This document shows positions 49,371 through 62,600 of a stretch of 64,000 nt of DNA, one piece after another. The notes under the pieces were generated by a model that saw nothing but the letters and a program-made list of their open reading frames with translations, did not search any database and was not told where the DNA came from. The translations under genes were made by a program, and so were the position numbers. Source of the DNA: Pyrrhoderma lamaoense (Eukaryota; Basidiomycota; Agaricomycetes; Hymenochaetales; Hymenochaetaceae); NCBI GenBank assembly GCA_002794735.1, contig NBAZ01000030.1, positions 1 to 64,000 on the forward strand. The letters run 5' to 3'. Position 1 is the stretch's first letter, and each line of letters starts with the position of its first letter.

Positions 49371-50033
49371 GGGAATACGCTAGTCCGATCTCTCATGTTA
49401 TTGAGTACACCGGAAATAGACTTTGATACGTTGTCATGAATGTCATAGAAAGCGATGACGAGGGTTGTATAATGTTATTCTTTTCTCCAGACGGGACTGT
49501 TATCGTTTCTGTATCAGAGGACGATAAAGTTTATATGTGAAAATGCAGCGAGCGAGAAGTTGATCACAGCTCTTGAGTATGAGGCTGACAGAATCGCAAT
49601 CTCTCCAAGTGGTGATTTCGTAGCGTTATCTCATACTCGGAGCAACTCGAAAGAGGAAAGTGTGATAGCGGTGTGGATTCCAATGAGAGGGGCGATGGTT
49701 CGAGAGCTAGTCGAAGGCATTATGGATGAAGTTAACTGTATCACAATTTCGAAAGGTGTAAGAATATTGCATTAAGATAAAGAAAGGGAAGTACTCTAGA
49801 TTAGAACGTCGAGAGTGGAGAAATAGAGATAGACCCACTAAGAGGTCATACAGAGAGTTTATCCCATCTTCCTCTCGTACGACGATTAGTATCTTGTTTC
49901 CAGATCGGGTGGCGAAACAACTGTAATGTGAATGTCCAAAGCAGAGAGATAGTCAATGCTCTGTTGAAGGGTCACAAAAAATTGGTTGGTACCTTGCATT
50001 CTCTCCAATCGCAGAATACATCGTAGCAGCCGT
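49371..50033 (+). pseudogene. Decayed WD40 fragment, unit 6
   Basis: YEADRIAISPSGDFVALSH and VIAVWIPMRGAMVRELVEG are readable at 49570-49730 (WD2 region). The preceding block has a TGA at 49538-49540 and the following block a TAA near 49773. It ends at the old LTR. Confidence 0.78.
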
Positions 50034-50596
50034 TGAAGACTTAACTTTAGTTCAGGGTTTGACCTTTTAGTCGTGTTTAGTGGTGAGGACTTGGGGTTCA
50101 GAGTCTGCCTACACCAGAAACGATGCTCTGGCTCAGATTTGAGGTCTAAAAAGCGAAGAATTCGACTTCGGCCGGAGCGTAGAGAAAGATAGAGACCTTG
50201 ATGCGAGCTGAGGCTTCACAGTCCAGTAAAAGGCGTAGAAACGTATAGAATAGAGCCCTGACTGAGGCTGTATTTTGAGGTAAAAGTGTATGTATTTCAG
50301 TCCGCCCGGACGACCTGCAGTACGGTCAGAGCGTTACAAGCAAGTCCGGGAAGCCTAATAAGCAGCAGAGTAGAAGATAAGGAGTACGGGAGACCATTAG
50401 AGAGACACTCCGGGGGGGGGGCATATTAATGAACCCTATTCTCGAGTAAGAGTAAAAAGTGAAGCCAAATAGTAAGAGAAATGGGCGAGAAGCGCGGCCG
50501 CGGGTAAGGAAGTATAGTAATAGTGGGCCCTCCGGGCAAGTTACAAAATGCATTATAGATGCACTACGACCGGCTATATGATTAGTTGGTGCTACA
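50034..50596 (+). mobile_element. Old solo LTR, unit 6, internally deleted
   Basis: Starts TGAAGACTTAACTTTAGTTC and ends TTGGTGCTACA. Only 563 bp, because the segment after the G run (50411-50420) up to the CATATTAATGAACCC block is missing. Flanked by CCGT and CCCT. Confidence 0.72.
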
Positions 50597-51833
50597 CCCT
50601 CATTGAGATTCTGTACGATGAACACCAGCTGATGCCCCGATTCTCCTCAAACTCAGTTTCTCGGATAATATCACTCTTTGGACATAACCATTTTTTGATC
50701 GGTCTGCTCTGCTTTCTGCAAGAGAAATAAACTCAAAAGACTTAGAAAGTCGAAGAGGCCACCGCCACCAATAGCGGGGCTTTCAATGTCACATAGCGTA
50801 TACATGAACATCTATTTGTCTATGAACTGAGTTTTACGAAGGAGCTGATCAGTTTTGTATCAAAACAATGTTCACAAGTGTCAAAGAAACTTCATCTTCG
50901 TGTTCACACTCTGCATCAGAGGATATGTGTGTTAGTAGATATAGGATTAACGGAGTGCTCGTCCATATCAGCATCTGGTGACTACCGTGGTTCTCTGATA
51001 TATAAAACCCTATATCGTTCATAAATTATTTTTATAGCCTCCAACGGTGCGATCACCCGTTATGTATCATCATCTCGTGCTTGAGATCTTTACCAAAAGA
51101 ATAGGTATCAGTTCATCAGGATGTCCAATTTTTAGTTTTAATTTTAGCATGTACCTCTTTCATCCCAGTTATTTGATCCGATCTTTCTGTCAAGCAACGC
51201 CCACTCTAAGAACCAGTTCTGTCTCGCCAACAGTGAGCTCTGTTACAGGAAATAAAGAACATGAACGTGTAAAATTCCTACTTCTCCTACCTTATAATTG
51301 ATGGGTTGTTTAGAATAGATGACGTAATATCAAAGTTCTGAGAAATATGACTCGAAGCTCATAAAGACACTGATTACAGATCAGAAACGAAAGTCTACAC
51401 CCAGACTTCTAATAATAGCGTGTCTAGATGTTGCGTTATTGATTGATGGATTAGTCACGAGTAGCGGCACGAGTCCATACAATAAAGGAAATTTTGATAC
51501 ACATACTGGATTAAAATTGTCAGCGATTTACTTACTCTGTGGTAGTTTCCACAAATATTGGTTGGTTGGGGGAAAGCATCTATTAGAAACGGTTAATAAT
51601 CGATAAGAAGCGGAATCCTGAAAGACTTGTACTGTGTATATCGTGTATGGGACTATTTGGAAAGATCTGTCTATTAATACTTGATGTGTAACAGACTTCC
51701 TTATCGAGTACAAATCGGTGATCTCTCAGCAATCTACTATTAATATTAAGTATAGGTTGATGTCGTTGATGATCAGTACTTACCTTTCAGCCATCCCCCA
51801 CTGATCCATCCACGACCTAAGTACGCTCGTATA
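50597..51833. other. 5' flank of gene copy 7
   Basis: Homologous 5' flank. The minus-strand relics are partly disrupted here. Nothing else supported. Confidence 0.45.
51672..51679 (+). promoter_or_regulatory. Altered TATA box of gene copy 7
   Basis: The position of the TATA box holds TATTAATA, 162 bp before the ATG. The change from TATAAATA is the only TATA-box difference among the eight copies and could weaken the promoter. Confidence 0.4.
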
Positions 51834-54800
51834 ATGTCCTTCAACCAGACTGGCTCTGGGAACGACGCACACTTTGCCGGTAACTTTAATGCTATCACGG
51901 GCAACCAGACAAACAATGTATATAATATTGATACTGGGACTACTCTATCTAGTGAGTTTCGTAACGCATTTTTGTGTGGAATCGTGATCCAAACAGTCAA
52001 CACGATACAACAGGATTGAAAGCGATTCTCAATCCAGCTCATCTACCTGGAGCTGATCGACCATCATGTCAGGAACGTACTCGAACTCATGTCCGAGAGC
52101 AGATATCCAAGTTTATAGATGGGGAGAGCAGCGAGGCGAATGTGGTATTCTTACTAGGTGCAGCCGGGACGGGGAAAAGTACTATTGCGACAACTATTGC
52201 AGATGAATACCGAAACATGGGAAGGCTTGGATGTCATCTATTCTTTCTGAGGGAGAAGAGCGACCCTATGACTGTTATTTCGACAATCGCGTATAACCTC
52301 GCTGCATCCAACGAATCCATAGCTTTCGCTATCGATCAAGCGCTTCGGAACTGCGGTGACTTGAGTTCAGCAACACTCGATAGCCTCTTCGATATTCTCC
52401 TGTACAAGCCCCTTTCTTCCCTTTCTCCTCATTTAGTTTCCGAAATACTCATCGTTCTCGACGCATTGGATGAGTGCGGTACATCGGAATCTCGGAAGTC
52501 TCTTCTCCGCGTCCTAGCTAAAAACATCTCTACCTTGCCTCACAATTTCCGCTTTCTCATCACCTCACGACCAGAGATAGACATCTTGTCTTTTGCGTCA
52601 TCAATAAAGCCATTCATTATTGATTTGGACAAACTTCCGGAAGAGAATATGACGGACGTTTGTACCTATATCAATTATGAGTTTAAAGCGATGAAGGATG
52701 ATGAGCGTCTTTTTCTCCCAGATGACTGGCCATGGGAAGAGAATATGAAGAAGCTTGCCGAGGCAGCAAATGGATTGTTCATTTGGGCATCAACGGCCAT
52801 CAGATTCATTGAAGGGAGGGGAGAAGGGGGTTTCGAAGCACTCGAAGCATTGATTCTCAATAAATCACTCAATCTGGATGATTTATATGAATCCGTTTTG
52901 AGGAATTCCCTCAGCTGGTCTGAATCCACGAAAACTAACTTTCCTAGTGTCTTTTCTCTCATTTTCTTTGGGAAGAAGCCCCTGAAGGACAATGAGATTG
53001 ACGGAATCCTGAATCTCAAGGAAGGAACAACGCGAAGCATCCTCTGTCGTTTACGATCCCTTGTATTTTTTGCAGCAGATCAGAAGATACGAATCCACCA
53101 TGCATCATTTTACGACTACCTCGTATTCCGGACCGGCAGAGACAAAGCCTGGTATATTGATGCTAAACGACAGAAGGAGATGATAGTCGAGAAGTGCTTT
53201 GGCCGGATGGGAGATTTACTTCGCTTCAATATTTGTGGACTCGAATCGTCTTTCCTATCCAATAATCAAATCATCGATCTCCAGGAACGCATCGGGGAAA
53301 CATTCCGACACACCTGAAGTACATATGCTGTTACTGGGTTCATCATATTCGGGAAACGTCATACTCACCCGAACTGGGTAATTTGTTAAAGACGTTTGCA
53401 CACGAGAAGCTTCTGTTTTGGTTTGAGGTATTGAGCCTCACGGATACGTTCGATGACCATGTTGGCACCGCATTGGTGTATGCGATAAAATGGCTTGGGG
53501 TGAGCATTAAGCAATAATTGTCCATTTTTCTAGGCTGACATACAAAAGAATGAAGACCCGGAGTTGTCTGCATTTCTCAGAGATGCATATCGACAGGCCA
53601 GTACATTCTCAGAAGCTATTTCAATGAGCACGCCCCATATCTATTGCAGTCTTCTACCCCTCACCAGAGACGAATCTGTAGTATCATTGCATTACAAGGG
53701 GTACGCCAATCCAGTTGCTCATGTCGAGTATACTGGAGATAGACAACGAAGCGCAGTCATTAAAGTCATCGAAGGACGTAGCGGAGCTTGTCGGCTTTAT
53801 CATTTTCTCCAGACGGAACTCGTATTTGTTCTATATCAAGGGACTACGAAATTTGCATGTGGGATGCAGCGAGTGGGAAGTTGACCGCGGATCTTAAGCG
53901 TACTGCTGACAGAATCGCATTCTCTCCAAGTGGTGACCTCGTAGCATTGACGTATTCTTTTGGAATGAAAGGAGTGATAGCGGTGTGGGATCCCATAGGA
54001 GGGGAGATAGTTCGAGAACTATACACAGAAGATGCATGTAGACCTAACTGTATCACATTCTCAAAAAGCGGGAAATATATTGCATCGGGATATAGAGATG
54101 GAAATATACTAATTTGGGATGTCAAGAGCGGAAGAGTAGACGGAAACCCACTGGAAGTTCATGATGATGGTGTTACCTCTATTTTTTTCTCGTACGACGA
54201 CCAGTATCTTATATCCGGGTCGTATTACGGGACAATTGTATTGTGGAATGTTCAAAGCAGGACGATGGTGTATTCTCGTTTGGACGATCACACGAGTCGG
54301 GTTCAAACCATCTCATTCTCGCCAGATGCAGATTATTTTGTGTCAGCCTCTTTCGATGATATTGCTTGTATCCGGAAAACATCCACAGGCGAGGTGATTC
54401 ACCAACTTGAATATTGTAGAGAAGCAAGTTACTCCTCCGATGGTCTTCATGTTCTGGGATTCGATGGTATCAGCACGATCAAGTTATGGAACGTGTTGAA
54501 TGTTGACGAACCTCCAAGGGAAATCGATACTGGATATGAGTGCGATTGTGTTGCATTTGCCCCCGATGGCACACGCTTCGCATTCCCTAGTGGAGGAGGT
54601 ACAATTGAAATTTGGGATGCCACTGTTAGCGTGGTTAACACTAAACGAACTCAAGTGCAGAGTGGGATTGAGTCATTGGCAGTATCGTCAAGTGGAAGGT
54701 ATATTGCTTCCGGAGACCGGGACGGTACAGTTTGTGTGTGGAATTTGGCCAACGGAACGCCAATCGCTTGGCTATGGAAGGAACACGACAGTCGGGTCAC

Positions 54801-55722
54801 GTCCGTTGCGTTTTCGCCAGACGAAGAACTCGTTGCTTCTGGCTCTGGCGACAAAACTGTGAGAGTGTGGAAAGCGTTGAGCGGAGAGTCTGTCACGGTA
54901 TTCGAAGGTCGCACAGGCTTTGTCACCTCCGTTGCCTTTTCCCCAAATGGAAAGCACATCGCTTCGGGCTCAGGTGACGGGACGATCCGAGTCTGGAGCA
55001 TCGAAAGAGGGCAATTGGCTCTCACGCCATTTGAAGGTCATCGTGGCTATGTCGAATCGATCGCTTATTCTCCCGATGGATCGAAGATCGTCTCGGGATC
55101 GTTTGACAGAATTATCCGTATTTGGAACGCTACAACTGGCCAATTACTTTCAACGCTAGAAGGCCATTCTGCTTTGGTCCACTCTGTAGCTTATTCTCCT
55201 GATGGTTTGAGAATTGCCTCTGGATCTGAAGATGTAACTATGCGACTCTGGAATGCTGAAAGCGGCGACATTGAATCTGTGATCAGACATGACACGGAGG
55301 TGAGGTCGGTGTGCTTCTCACCTGACGGAAAAATAATCCTGTCAGGTACCGATGACGGAATTATTCGTGTATGGAATTCTTCCAACTACGAACTTCTCTT
55401 TGAGATTCTAGCTACGCACTCCAACTGGGTCAGCTCGCTCTCCTTTTTCCCTGAAAACAAACACTTTGCATCTTGTTCTTCCGATGGAATAATCAGAATC
55501 TGGTCTCTGGGAGCTGTAGATTGGGACCTACGAAGAAAAGATGGATGGATTGTTGACAAGGACAGCAGCTTACTCATGTGGCTGCCTAAGGGGCCTCGTG
55601 AGACACTTATTACTCCCAGAAATCCTGTCATTATAAATGCCCCATACAGCACAAGAACCGACTTCTCTTGCTATCTAGTCGGAGACGAGTGGACCAGACC
55701 CATTGCTGTCATCTCTGGGTGA
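51834..55722 (+). pseudogene. NACHT-WD40 protein, copy 7, two frameshifts
   Basis: Exons 51834-51951, 52014-53499 and 53549-55722; introns 62 and 49 nt. The N-terminus is identical to copy 6. NACHT is type B (GAAGTGKST, ILIVLDALDECG, FRFLITSRPE). One base is missing at 53294-53297, where other copies read ATCGAGAGAAAC and this one ATCGGGGAAAC; the frame ends at 53315-53317 after about 473 residues. A second loss near 53783-53785 (AGCGGGAAC in copy 3, AGCGGAGC here) disrupts the start of WD1. WD1-WD14 are otherwise open from about 53788 to 55722. The weakened TATA box together with two breaks makes this the best candidate for a true pseudogene. The second site is not a simple homopolymer, which argues against a pure sequencing artefact. 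Confidence 0.82.
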
Positions 55723-57244
55723 ACCATCTTATTCATATCTAGCTATGTTTGCTTAACTACCAGACCTTCCCGTCATCCTCTCTTGTAGCATCCATTTCTC
55801 ACCGCAGAACGTAGAGTACTTTTATTATCACTTTATTTTTACTGATGCTCCAAGATGCATATCTTTTTCTCTTCTCTTCATACGCTAGTAATAATATTTG
55901 TCACTAAAAGCCATCAACATTTAAAATCAAGGCTTCACAGCCTCAAAAATAACAATTGTATTTTCTTCTTCGGGATTATACTCTCTTTCATCTATGACAC
56001 TAGCCTAGTTTACCTTTTACATTTATAAACAAATGTAAAACCTCTATTTGTCTCGGTAGTAATCGCCCCTCCACTCTCCGTATTTTTATCTACTACCATA
56101 GCGCATAAAGAATAAGAATGCACGCACACAGAAGGCCAAGCTGATCAACATGTGCGAAAGACATATTTATTATTACATTATTGATAATAAGCACGTAGCG
56201 GAATGATTCAAGAACAGCATTCTATACTCTGTCTTCTTCAGAGAATGTCCAATTCTGATATCATCACGCCTTGAAGTATGATGTATGAGAGAAAGGGATG
56301 GAAGAAGATATTGACAGTAACTGATATATGGCTTTGAAGCTAGTGAACTTGAACCAACACTATAGTGCGGATAGATTAAGTCGGGCATCATAGATCTCAG
56401 CATTACAGCTTGACTCATTACACTGGTATCATATGATAGAATAAAATGATAGAAAAGATGTTCTTGAATTCGAACGGGCTCATAGAAAATCATGAGTGGA
56501 ACACTAATCAGAAATGAGTTTTGTAAATTGCAAGTCAAAGACTCAGCTGAATATCAGGCTCACGTACTCTTGTATACTTCTACCTCAGGGGAAAGCTCAT
56601 AGAGTAATAAGTGAGTCTTAATAACAATTCACGAGGTATGAGGGGTTTCGATTAGATACAAAATGAGAAAAAAGCGAACCCACTATCTCGACACAAATCT
56701 ATATATCATTTGACTGTCACCGAGTCCTGTTGATAATAGATATAGCCACCCCATATGACTTCTCTATCATCTATCACATCACTACAGTCAAGCTACTGTT
56801 CTGTTCTGTCTAAAGACGCAACTCATGGCTTAGCTGTAACAGAGCCATGTGAAATAGACGTATTAGATAATGATAATTATAAACTCAGTTATTATGTCAT
56901 CTCTTCCTTGAACTCTAAAATTATTATATTCAATCTACCCGTGCTCAAAATGCTACTTTACGCTATGTAAGCATGATATGTATTATCAAACTTGAGTCTA
57001 TTCATCACAAACTCCGTGCAGAGCATCCTATTTGTATCTCTTTTACCGAGTACAAAGACAGGTTCAATAAATATACTCCATTCTTTACATATGTTTTTGA
57101 TTATGTCTATCAATGTGAAAGGCTTGAGAATCATCACACTAGCTCCAGTATACAAAAACACTCGAGCCTCTCGTGGTCATCATCCTTCGTCATTTTTTCA
57201 GCTCAGAACAATTATCACATTTTAAAAACATCTCATTGAATTGT
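55723..57244. other. Intergenic spacer, unit 7
   Basis: Non-coding spacer nearly identical to unit 4 without MITE 1, so it shows the empty MITE site near 56878. A 71-codon frame at 56755-56970 corresponds to the one at 14836. No supported gene. Confidence 0.5.
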
Positions 57245-57883
57245 TGGGAATACGCCAGTCCGATTTCTTATGTTATTGTTGTTAGATTTACCGGAAATAG
57301 ACATTGAAACGCAGTCATGAATGTCATAGAAAGCGATGACGAGGGTTGTATAATGTTATCATTCTTCCCAGACGCTACCGTTATCGTTTCTGTATCAGAG
57401 GGTGATAAAGTGTGCATGTGGAATTCAGCAGAGTGAGAAGTTGATCGCAGCTCTTGAGTACGAGGCTGACAGAATTACGCACTCTCCCAATGGTGATTTC
57501 TTAGTTTTGTCTCATACTCGGAGCATATCGAAAGAGGAAAGTGTTAAAACAGTGTGGATTCCAATGGGAGGAGCGATAGTTCGAGAGCTAGGCAAAGGCA
57601 TTATGGATGAAGTTTACTGTATCACAATTTCGAAAGGTGTAAGAATATTGCATTAAGATATAGAAAAGGATATACCCTAAACTAGAACGTCGAGAGCAGA
57701 GAAACAGACGGAAAGTCACTAAGAGCTCATATAGAGAGTTTCTTGTTTCCGGATCGGAGACGAGACAGCTGTAATGTGACATGTTCGAGGCAGGTAAATA
57801 GTCAATGCTCTGTTGAAGGGTCACAGAAGATTGGTTAATACTGTTGCATTCTCTCCAAACGCAGAATACATCGTTTCAGCCGT
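57245..57883 (+). pseudogene. Decayed WD40 fragment, unit 7
   Basis: VIVSVSEGDKVCMWNSAE is followed by a TGA near 57434, then YEADRITHSPNGDFLVLSH as in unit 4 and a TAA near 57654. It is shorter than in other units because of a deletion around 57740, and ends at the old LTR. Confidence 0.78.
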
Positions 57884-58466
57884 TGAAAACTCACCTTTAG
57901 GTCAGGGTTTTACCTTTTAGTTGTATTTAGTAGTGAGGACTTGGGGTATAGAGTCTGCATACACCAGACACGATGCTCTGGCTCAGATTTGAGGGCTACA
58001 AAGCCAGTAACTCGTCTTCGGCCGGAGTGCCAAGAGCTGGGCCGGGGCGTAGGGAAAGATAGAGACCTTGGGGCGAGCTGAGGCTTCACAGTCCAGTGGA
58101 TGCAGGAGAAACGTATAGAATAGAGCCCCGACCGAAGCTGTAGTTTGAGATAAAGGTGTATGTATTTTAGTCCTCCCGGACGACCTGCAGTATGGCCAGA
58201 GCGTTACATTCGCGCCCGGGCAGCCTAATCAAGCATCAGAGTAGTAGACAAAGAGTACGGGAGACTATTAGAGAGCTACACCGGGAAGGGGAGTGGATAT
58301 ATTGGTTGGGGCTTAACTGATTCACTACGGCCTCAAATCTGGAGGCTTATATATCAAAACGCGAGATGAAGGGTAGATAATAAGGAAAGCATGGTTTCCA
58401 GGTGACTATATGCCACTGGACGAAAGGAATAAGCTATCAATAACGAGGGAGATATATAAACGAACC
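57884..58466 (+). mobile_element. Old solo LTR, unit 7, 3'-truncated
   Basis: Starts TGAAAACTCACCTTTAGG and shares with unit 4 the terminal deletion joining ACGAACCCT to CCCTCACTTAG. This is a diagnostic junction showing common descent of these two units. Confidence 0.7.
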
Positions 58467-59689
58467 CTCACTTAGATTCTGTACGCTCCGATTCTCCTCA
58501 AACTCAGTTTCTCGGATAATATTACTCTTTGGACATAACCTTTCTCGTATCGGTCTAATATACTCTTTACAAGAGCAACAAATATATCAGACTTGAAAAA
58601 TCGAAGAGGACGCCTCCACGAAAAGAAGGACTTTCATTGTCACATAACATATACAAGAATATGTATCTGTCTATGCACTGAGTTTTACTATGGAGATGTT
58701 CAGTTTTCTTCAAAACAAGGTTCAGAAGCATGGAAGATATCTCATCTTCATGTTTACAATCTACACTAGAGGACATCAGTGTTGATGGATGCAGGTCTGG
58801 CAATGCGTCGTCCATATCAGCGTCTGGTGACTACCATAGTTCTCTGATATATAGAACCCTATATCGTTCATAAATTACTTTTATAACCTCCAACGGTGCG
58901 ATCGCCCGTTATGTATCATCATCTCGTACTTAGGATCTTTACCAAAAGATTTGATATCATTCCATCAGGATGTCCTTTTCTAGTTTTAATTTTATCATGT
59001 ACCTCACTCATCCCAGTTATTTGATCCGATCTTTCTGGAGCTCTTATTCTGTCAAGTAGCGTCCACTCTAAGAACCGGCTCGACTTCGCTAACAGTGAAC
59101 TCTGTTACATGAAATAAAGAATATGAACGTGTAAAATTCCTACTTTTCCCCCCTTTTAACGGATGGGTTATTTAGAATACGTAATTTCAAAGCTCTGAGA
59201 AGTATGACTCGAAGTTCATGAGAAAAAGACACTGCTTCCAGATCAGAAACGAAAGTCTGGAACCAGACCTCTTGTGATAGCGTGTCTAGATGTGGCATTA
59301 TTGATTGATGGGTTAGTCGCAAGTAGAGGCACGAGTCCATACAAGATAGGAAATTTTGATACAATTATTGGATAACAATTGTCAGCAGTTTACTTACTCT
59401 GTGGCGATATCCACAATTATTGGCTGGCTGGAGTAAAGAGTCTAGCAAAAACCGTAGAGTTATCGATAAGAAGCGGACTCCGGAAAGACTTGTACTGTGT
59501 ATATCGTGTATGACGATATTTGGAAGTATCTTTCTATAAATACTTGACCTGTAACACACTCCTTATCTAGTACAAATCGGTGATCTCTCAGCAATCTATA
59601 ATTAAGTATAGGTTGATGTTGTTGATGACCAGTACTTAGCTTTCAGCCATCCTCCACTACTCCATCTACGATCCAAGCACACTTGTATA
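58467..59689. other. 5' flank of gene copy 8
   Basis: Homologous 5' flank, nearly identical to unit 5's flank over 58820-59200. Minus-strand relics at 58567-58815 and near 58940-59100. It holds the intact version of the site where LTR 3 entered unit 5. Confidence 0.5.
59535..59542 (+). promoter_or_regulatory. TATA box of gene copy 8
   Basis: TATAAATA 155 bp before the ATG, followed by CTTGACCTGTAACA; the TGACGT half-site is changed. Confidence 0.5.
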
Positions 59690-62600
59690 ATGCCCTTCAA
59701 CCAGGCTGGTCCTAGCAACTACGCCCACTTTGCTGGTACTTATAATGATGTTACCGGCAATCAAATTCATAACGTGTATAATATTGACACTAGTACCACT
59801 CTATCTAGTGAGTTTCATGACACGTTTTTGTGTGATCGTGATCCAAACAGTCAACATGATATAACAGGGTTGAAAGCGATTCTCAATCCAGCTCATCTAC
59901 CTGGGAGTGATCGACCAACTTGCTTGAGAGGTACCCGAACTCATATCAGGGGGCAGATCTCTGAGTTTATGAATGGAAAGAGCTGCGAGTCAAATGTAGT
60001 ATTCTTACTGGGTGCAGCCGGGACAGGAAAAAGTACTATTGCGACAGCTATTGCAGATAAATATCGTAGGGCGAAGCGACTTGGATGTCATCTATTCTTT
60101 CTGAGGGAGAAGAGCGACCCTATGACTGTGATCCAAACAATCGCATATAATCTCGCTGCATCCAACGAATCCATAGCACTCGCTATCGATAAAGCACTTC
60201 AGAACTATGGTGACTTGAGTTCAGCAACACTCGATAGCCTCTTCAATATTCTCCTACACGAACCTCTTTCCTCTGTTGCGTCTAGAGTAAGTTCCCCAGT
60301 TCTCATTATCCTCGACGCGTTAGATGAGTGCGGTACATCGGAATCTCGGAAATCTCTTCTCCGCGTCCTTACAAAAAATATCTCTACATTGCCTCGCAAC
60401 TTCTACTTCCTTATCACCTCACGACCGGAGATAGACATCTTGTCTTTTGTGTCATCAATAAAGCATTACATTATTGATTTGGACATGCTCCCGGACGAGA
60501 ATATGAAGGACGTTTGCACTTACATCAGTCACGAGCTTAACGTGAAGAAGAAGACGGGGCAGCTGGTTCCTCCGAGCAACTGGCCATGGGAAGAGAACAT
60601 GAGGAAGCTTGTAGAAACAGCAAATGGCTCGTTCATTTGGGCATCGACGGCCATCAGATTTATCGAAGGGAGGGGGGAAGGGGGTTTCGAAGCTCTCGAA
60701 GCATTGATTCTCAATAAATCACTCAACCTGGATGATTTATATGAATCCGTTTTGAGGAATTCTCTCAGCTGGACCGATTCTACGAGAGCCATCTTTGCCA
60801 ATGTCTTTTCTCTCATTTTCTTTGGGAAGAAGCCCTGAAGATCAATGAGATTGACGGAATCCTGAATCTCAAGGAAGGAACAACACGAAGCATCCTCTGT
60901 CGTTTACGATCCCTTGTATTTTTTGCAGCAGATCAGAAGATACGAATCCACCATGCATCATTTTACGACTACCTCGTGTTCCGGACCGGCAGAGACAAAG
61001 CCTGGTATATTGATGCTAAACGACAGAAGGAGATGATGGTCGAGAAGTGCTTTGGCCGGATGGGAGATTTACTTCGCTTCAATATTTGTGGACTCGAATC
61101 GTCCTTCTTATTCAATAATCAAATCATCGATCTCCAGGAACGCATCGAGAGAAACATTCCGACACACCTGAGGTACATATGTTGTAACTGGGCTCATCAT
61201 ATCCGGGAAACGTCATACTCACCTGAATTGGGTGATTCCTTGAAGACGTTTGCCCACAAGAAGCTTCTGTTTTGGTTTGAGGTATTGAGTCTCACGAATA
61301 CGTTTGATGACTATGTTGGTACCGCTTTGACGTACGCAATTTCATGGCTTGGGGTGAGCATTAAGTATCGTACCTCCATTTTTTAGGCTGACTTACAAAA
61401 GGGTAAAGACCCGGAGTTATCTGCATTCCTCAGGGATGCATATCGACAGGCCAGTATATTCTCAGAAGCTATTTCAAGAAGCGCGCCCCATATCTATTGC
61501 AGTCTTCTACCCCTCACCAGTGATGAGTCTGTAGTATCATCGCACTACAAGAAGTACGCCAACCCAGTTGCTCATATCGAGTACACTGGGAACAGACAGC
61601 GAAGCGCAGTCATTAAAGTGATCGGAAATGGCAACGAGGAGTTAACAGGGTTCTCATTTTCTCCAGACGGAACTCGTATTGTTTCTGCGTCAGAGGGCAA
61701 TGAAGTTTGCATGTGGGATGCAGCGAGTGGGAAGTTGATCGGAGTTCTTGAATATGCGGCTAACAAAATCACAGTCTCTCCAAGTGGTGATCTCGTAGCA
61801 TTGGCACGTTCCTACATAGAGAAAGGACTGATAGCGGTGTGGAATCCCATAGGAGGGGAGATAGTTCGAGAGCTATGCACAGACAATGTGGGTAGCGTTT
61901 TCTGTATCACATTCTCAAAAAGCGGAAAATATATTGCATCGGGGTATGATGATGGGATTATACTAATTTGGGATATCGAGAGTGGACGAGTAGAAGGAAG
62001 GCCACTAGAGGGCCATACCAACATAGTCAGCTCTGTTTCCTTCTCATACGACGACCAGTATCTTGTTTCCGGGTCGTATGGTGGGTCGATTTGTTTATGG
62101 AGCTTTCAAAGCAAAACGATGGTATATTCTCGTTTGGACGATCACACGAGTCGGGTTCAAACCATCGCATTCTCGCCAACTGCAGAGTATTTTGTGTCAG
62201 GCTCAGATTATAGTATTGCTCGTATCTGGAGAACATCAACAGGCGAGGTGATTCACAGACTTGAAGGATGTAGGAATGCAAGTTACACATCCGATGGTCT
62301 TCAGATTATTGGGTTCCTTGGTTGGGGAAAAATCAAAATATGGGACATGTTGAATGTTGACGAGCCTCTGAGGGAAATTGATGCTGGGTATAAGTGCGAT
62401 TGTGTTGCATTTGCCCCCGATGGCACGCGCTTCGCGTTTAGTGTTGAGGGAGGTCCAATTGAAATTTGGGACGCCACTGTTAGTGTGGACAACACTGATC
62501 GAACTCAGGTGCAGAGTCGAATTACTTCAGTGGCAGCATCACCAAGTGGAAGGTATATTGCTTCCGGAGACTGGAATGGTACGATTTGTGTGTGGAATAT

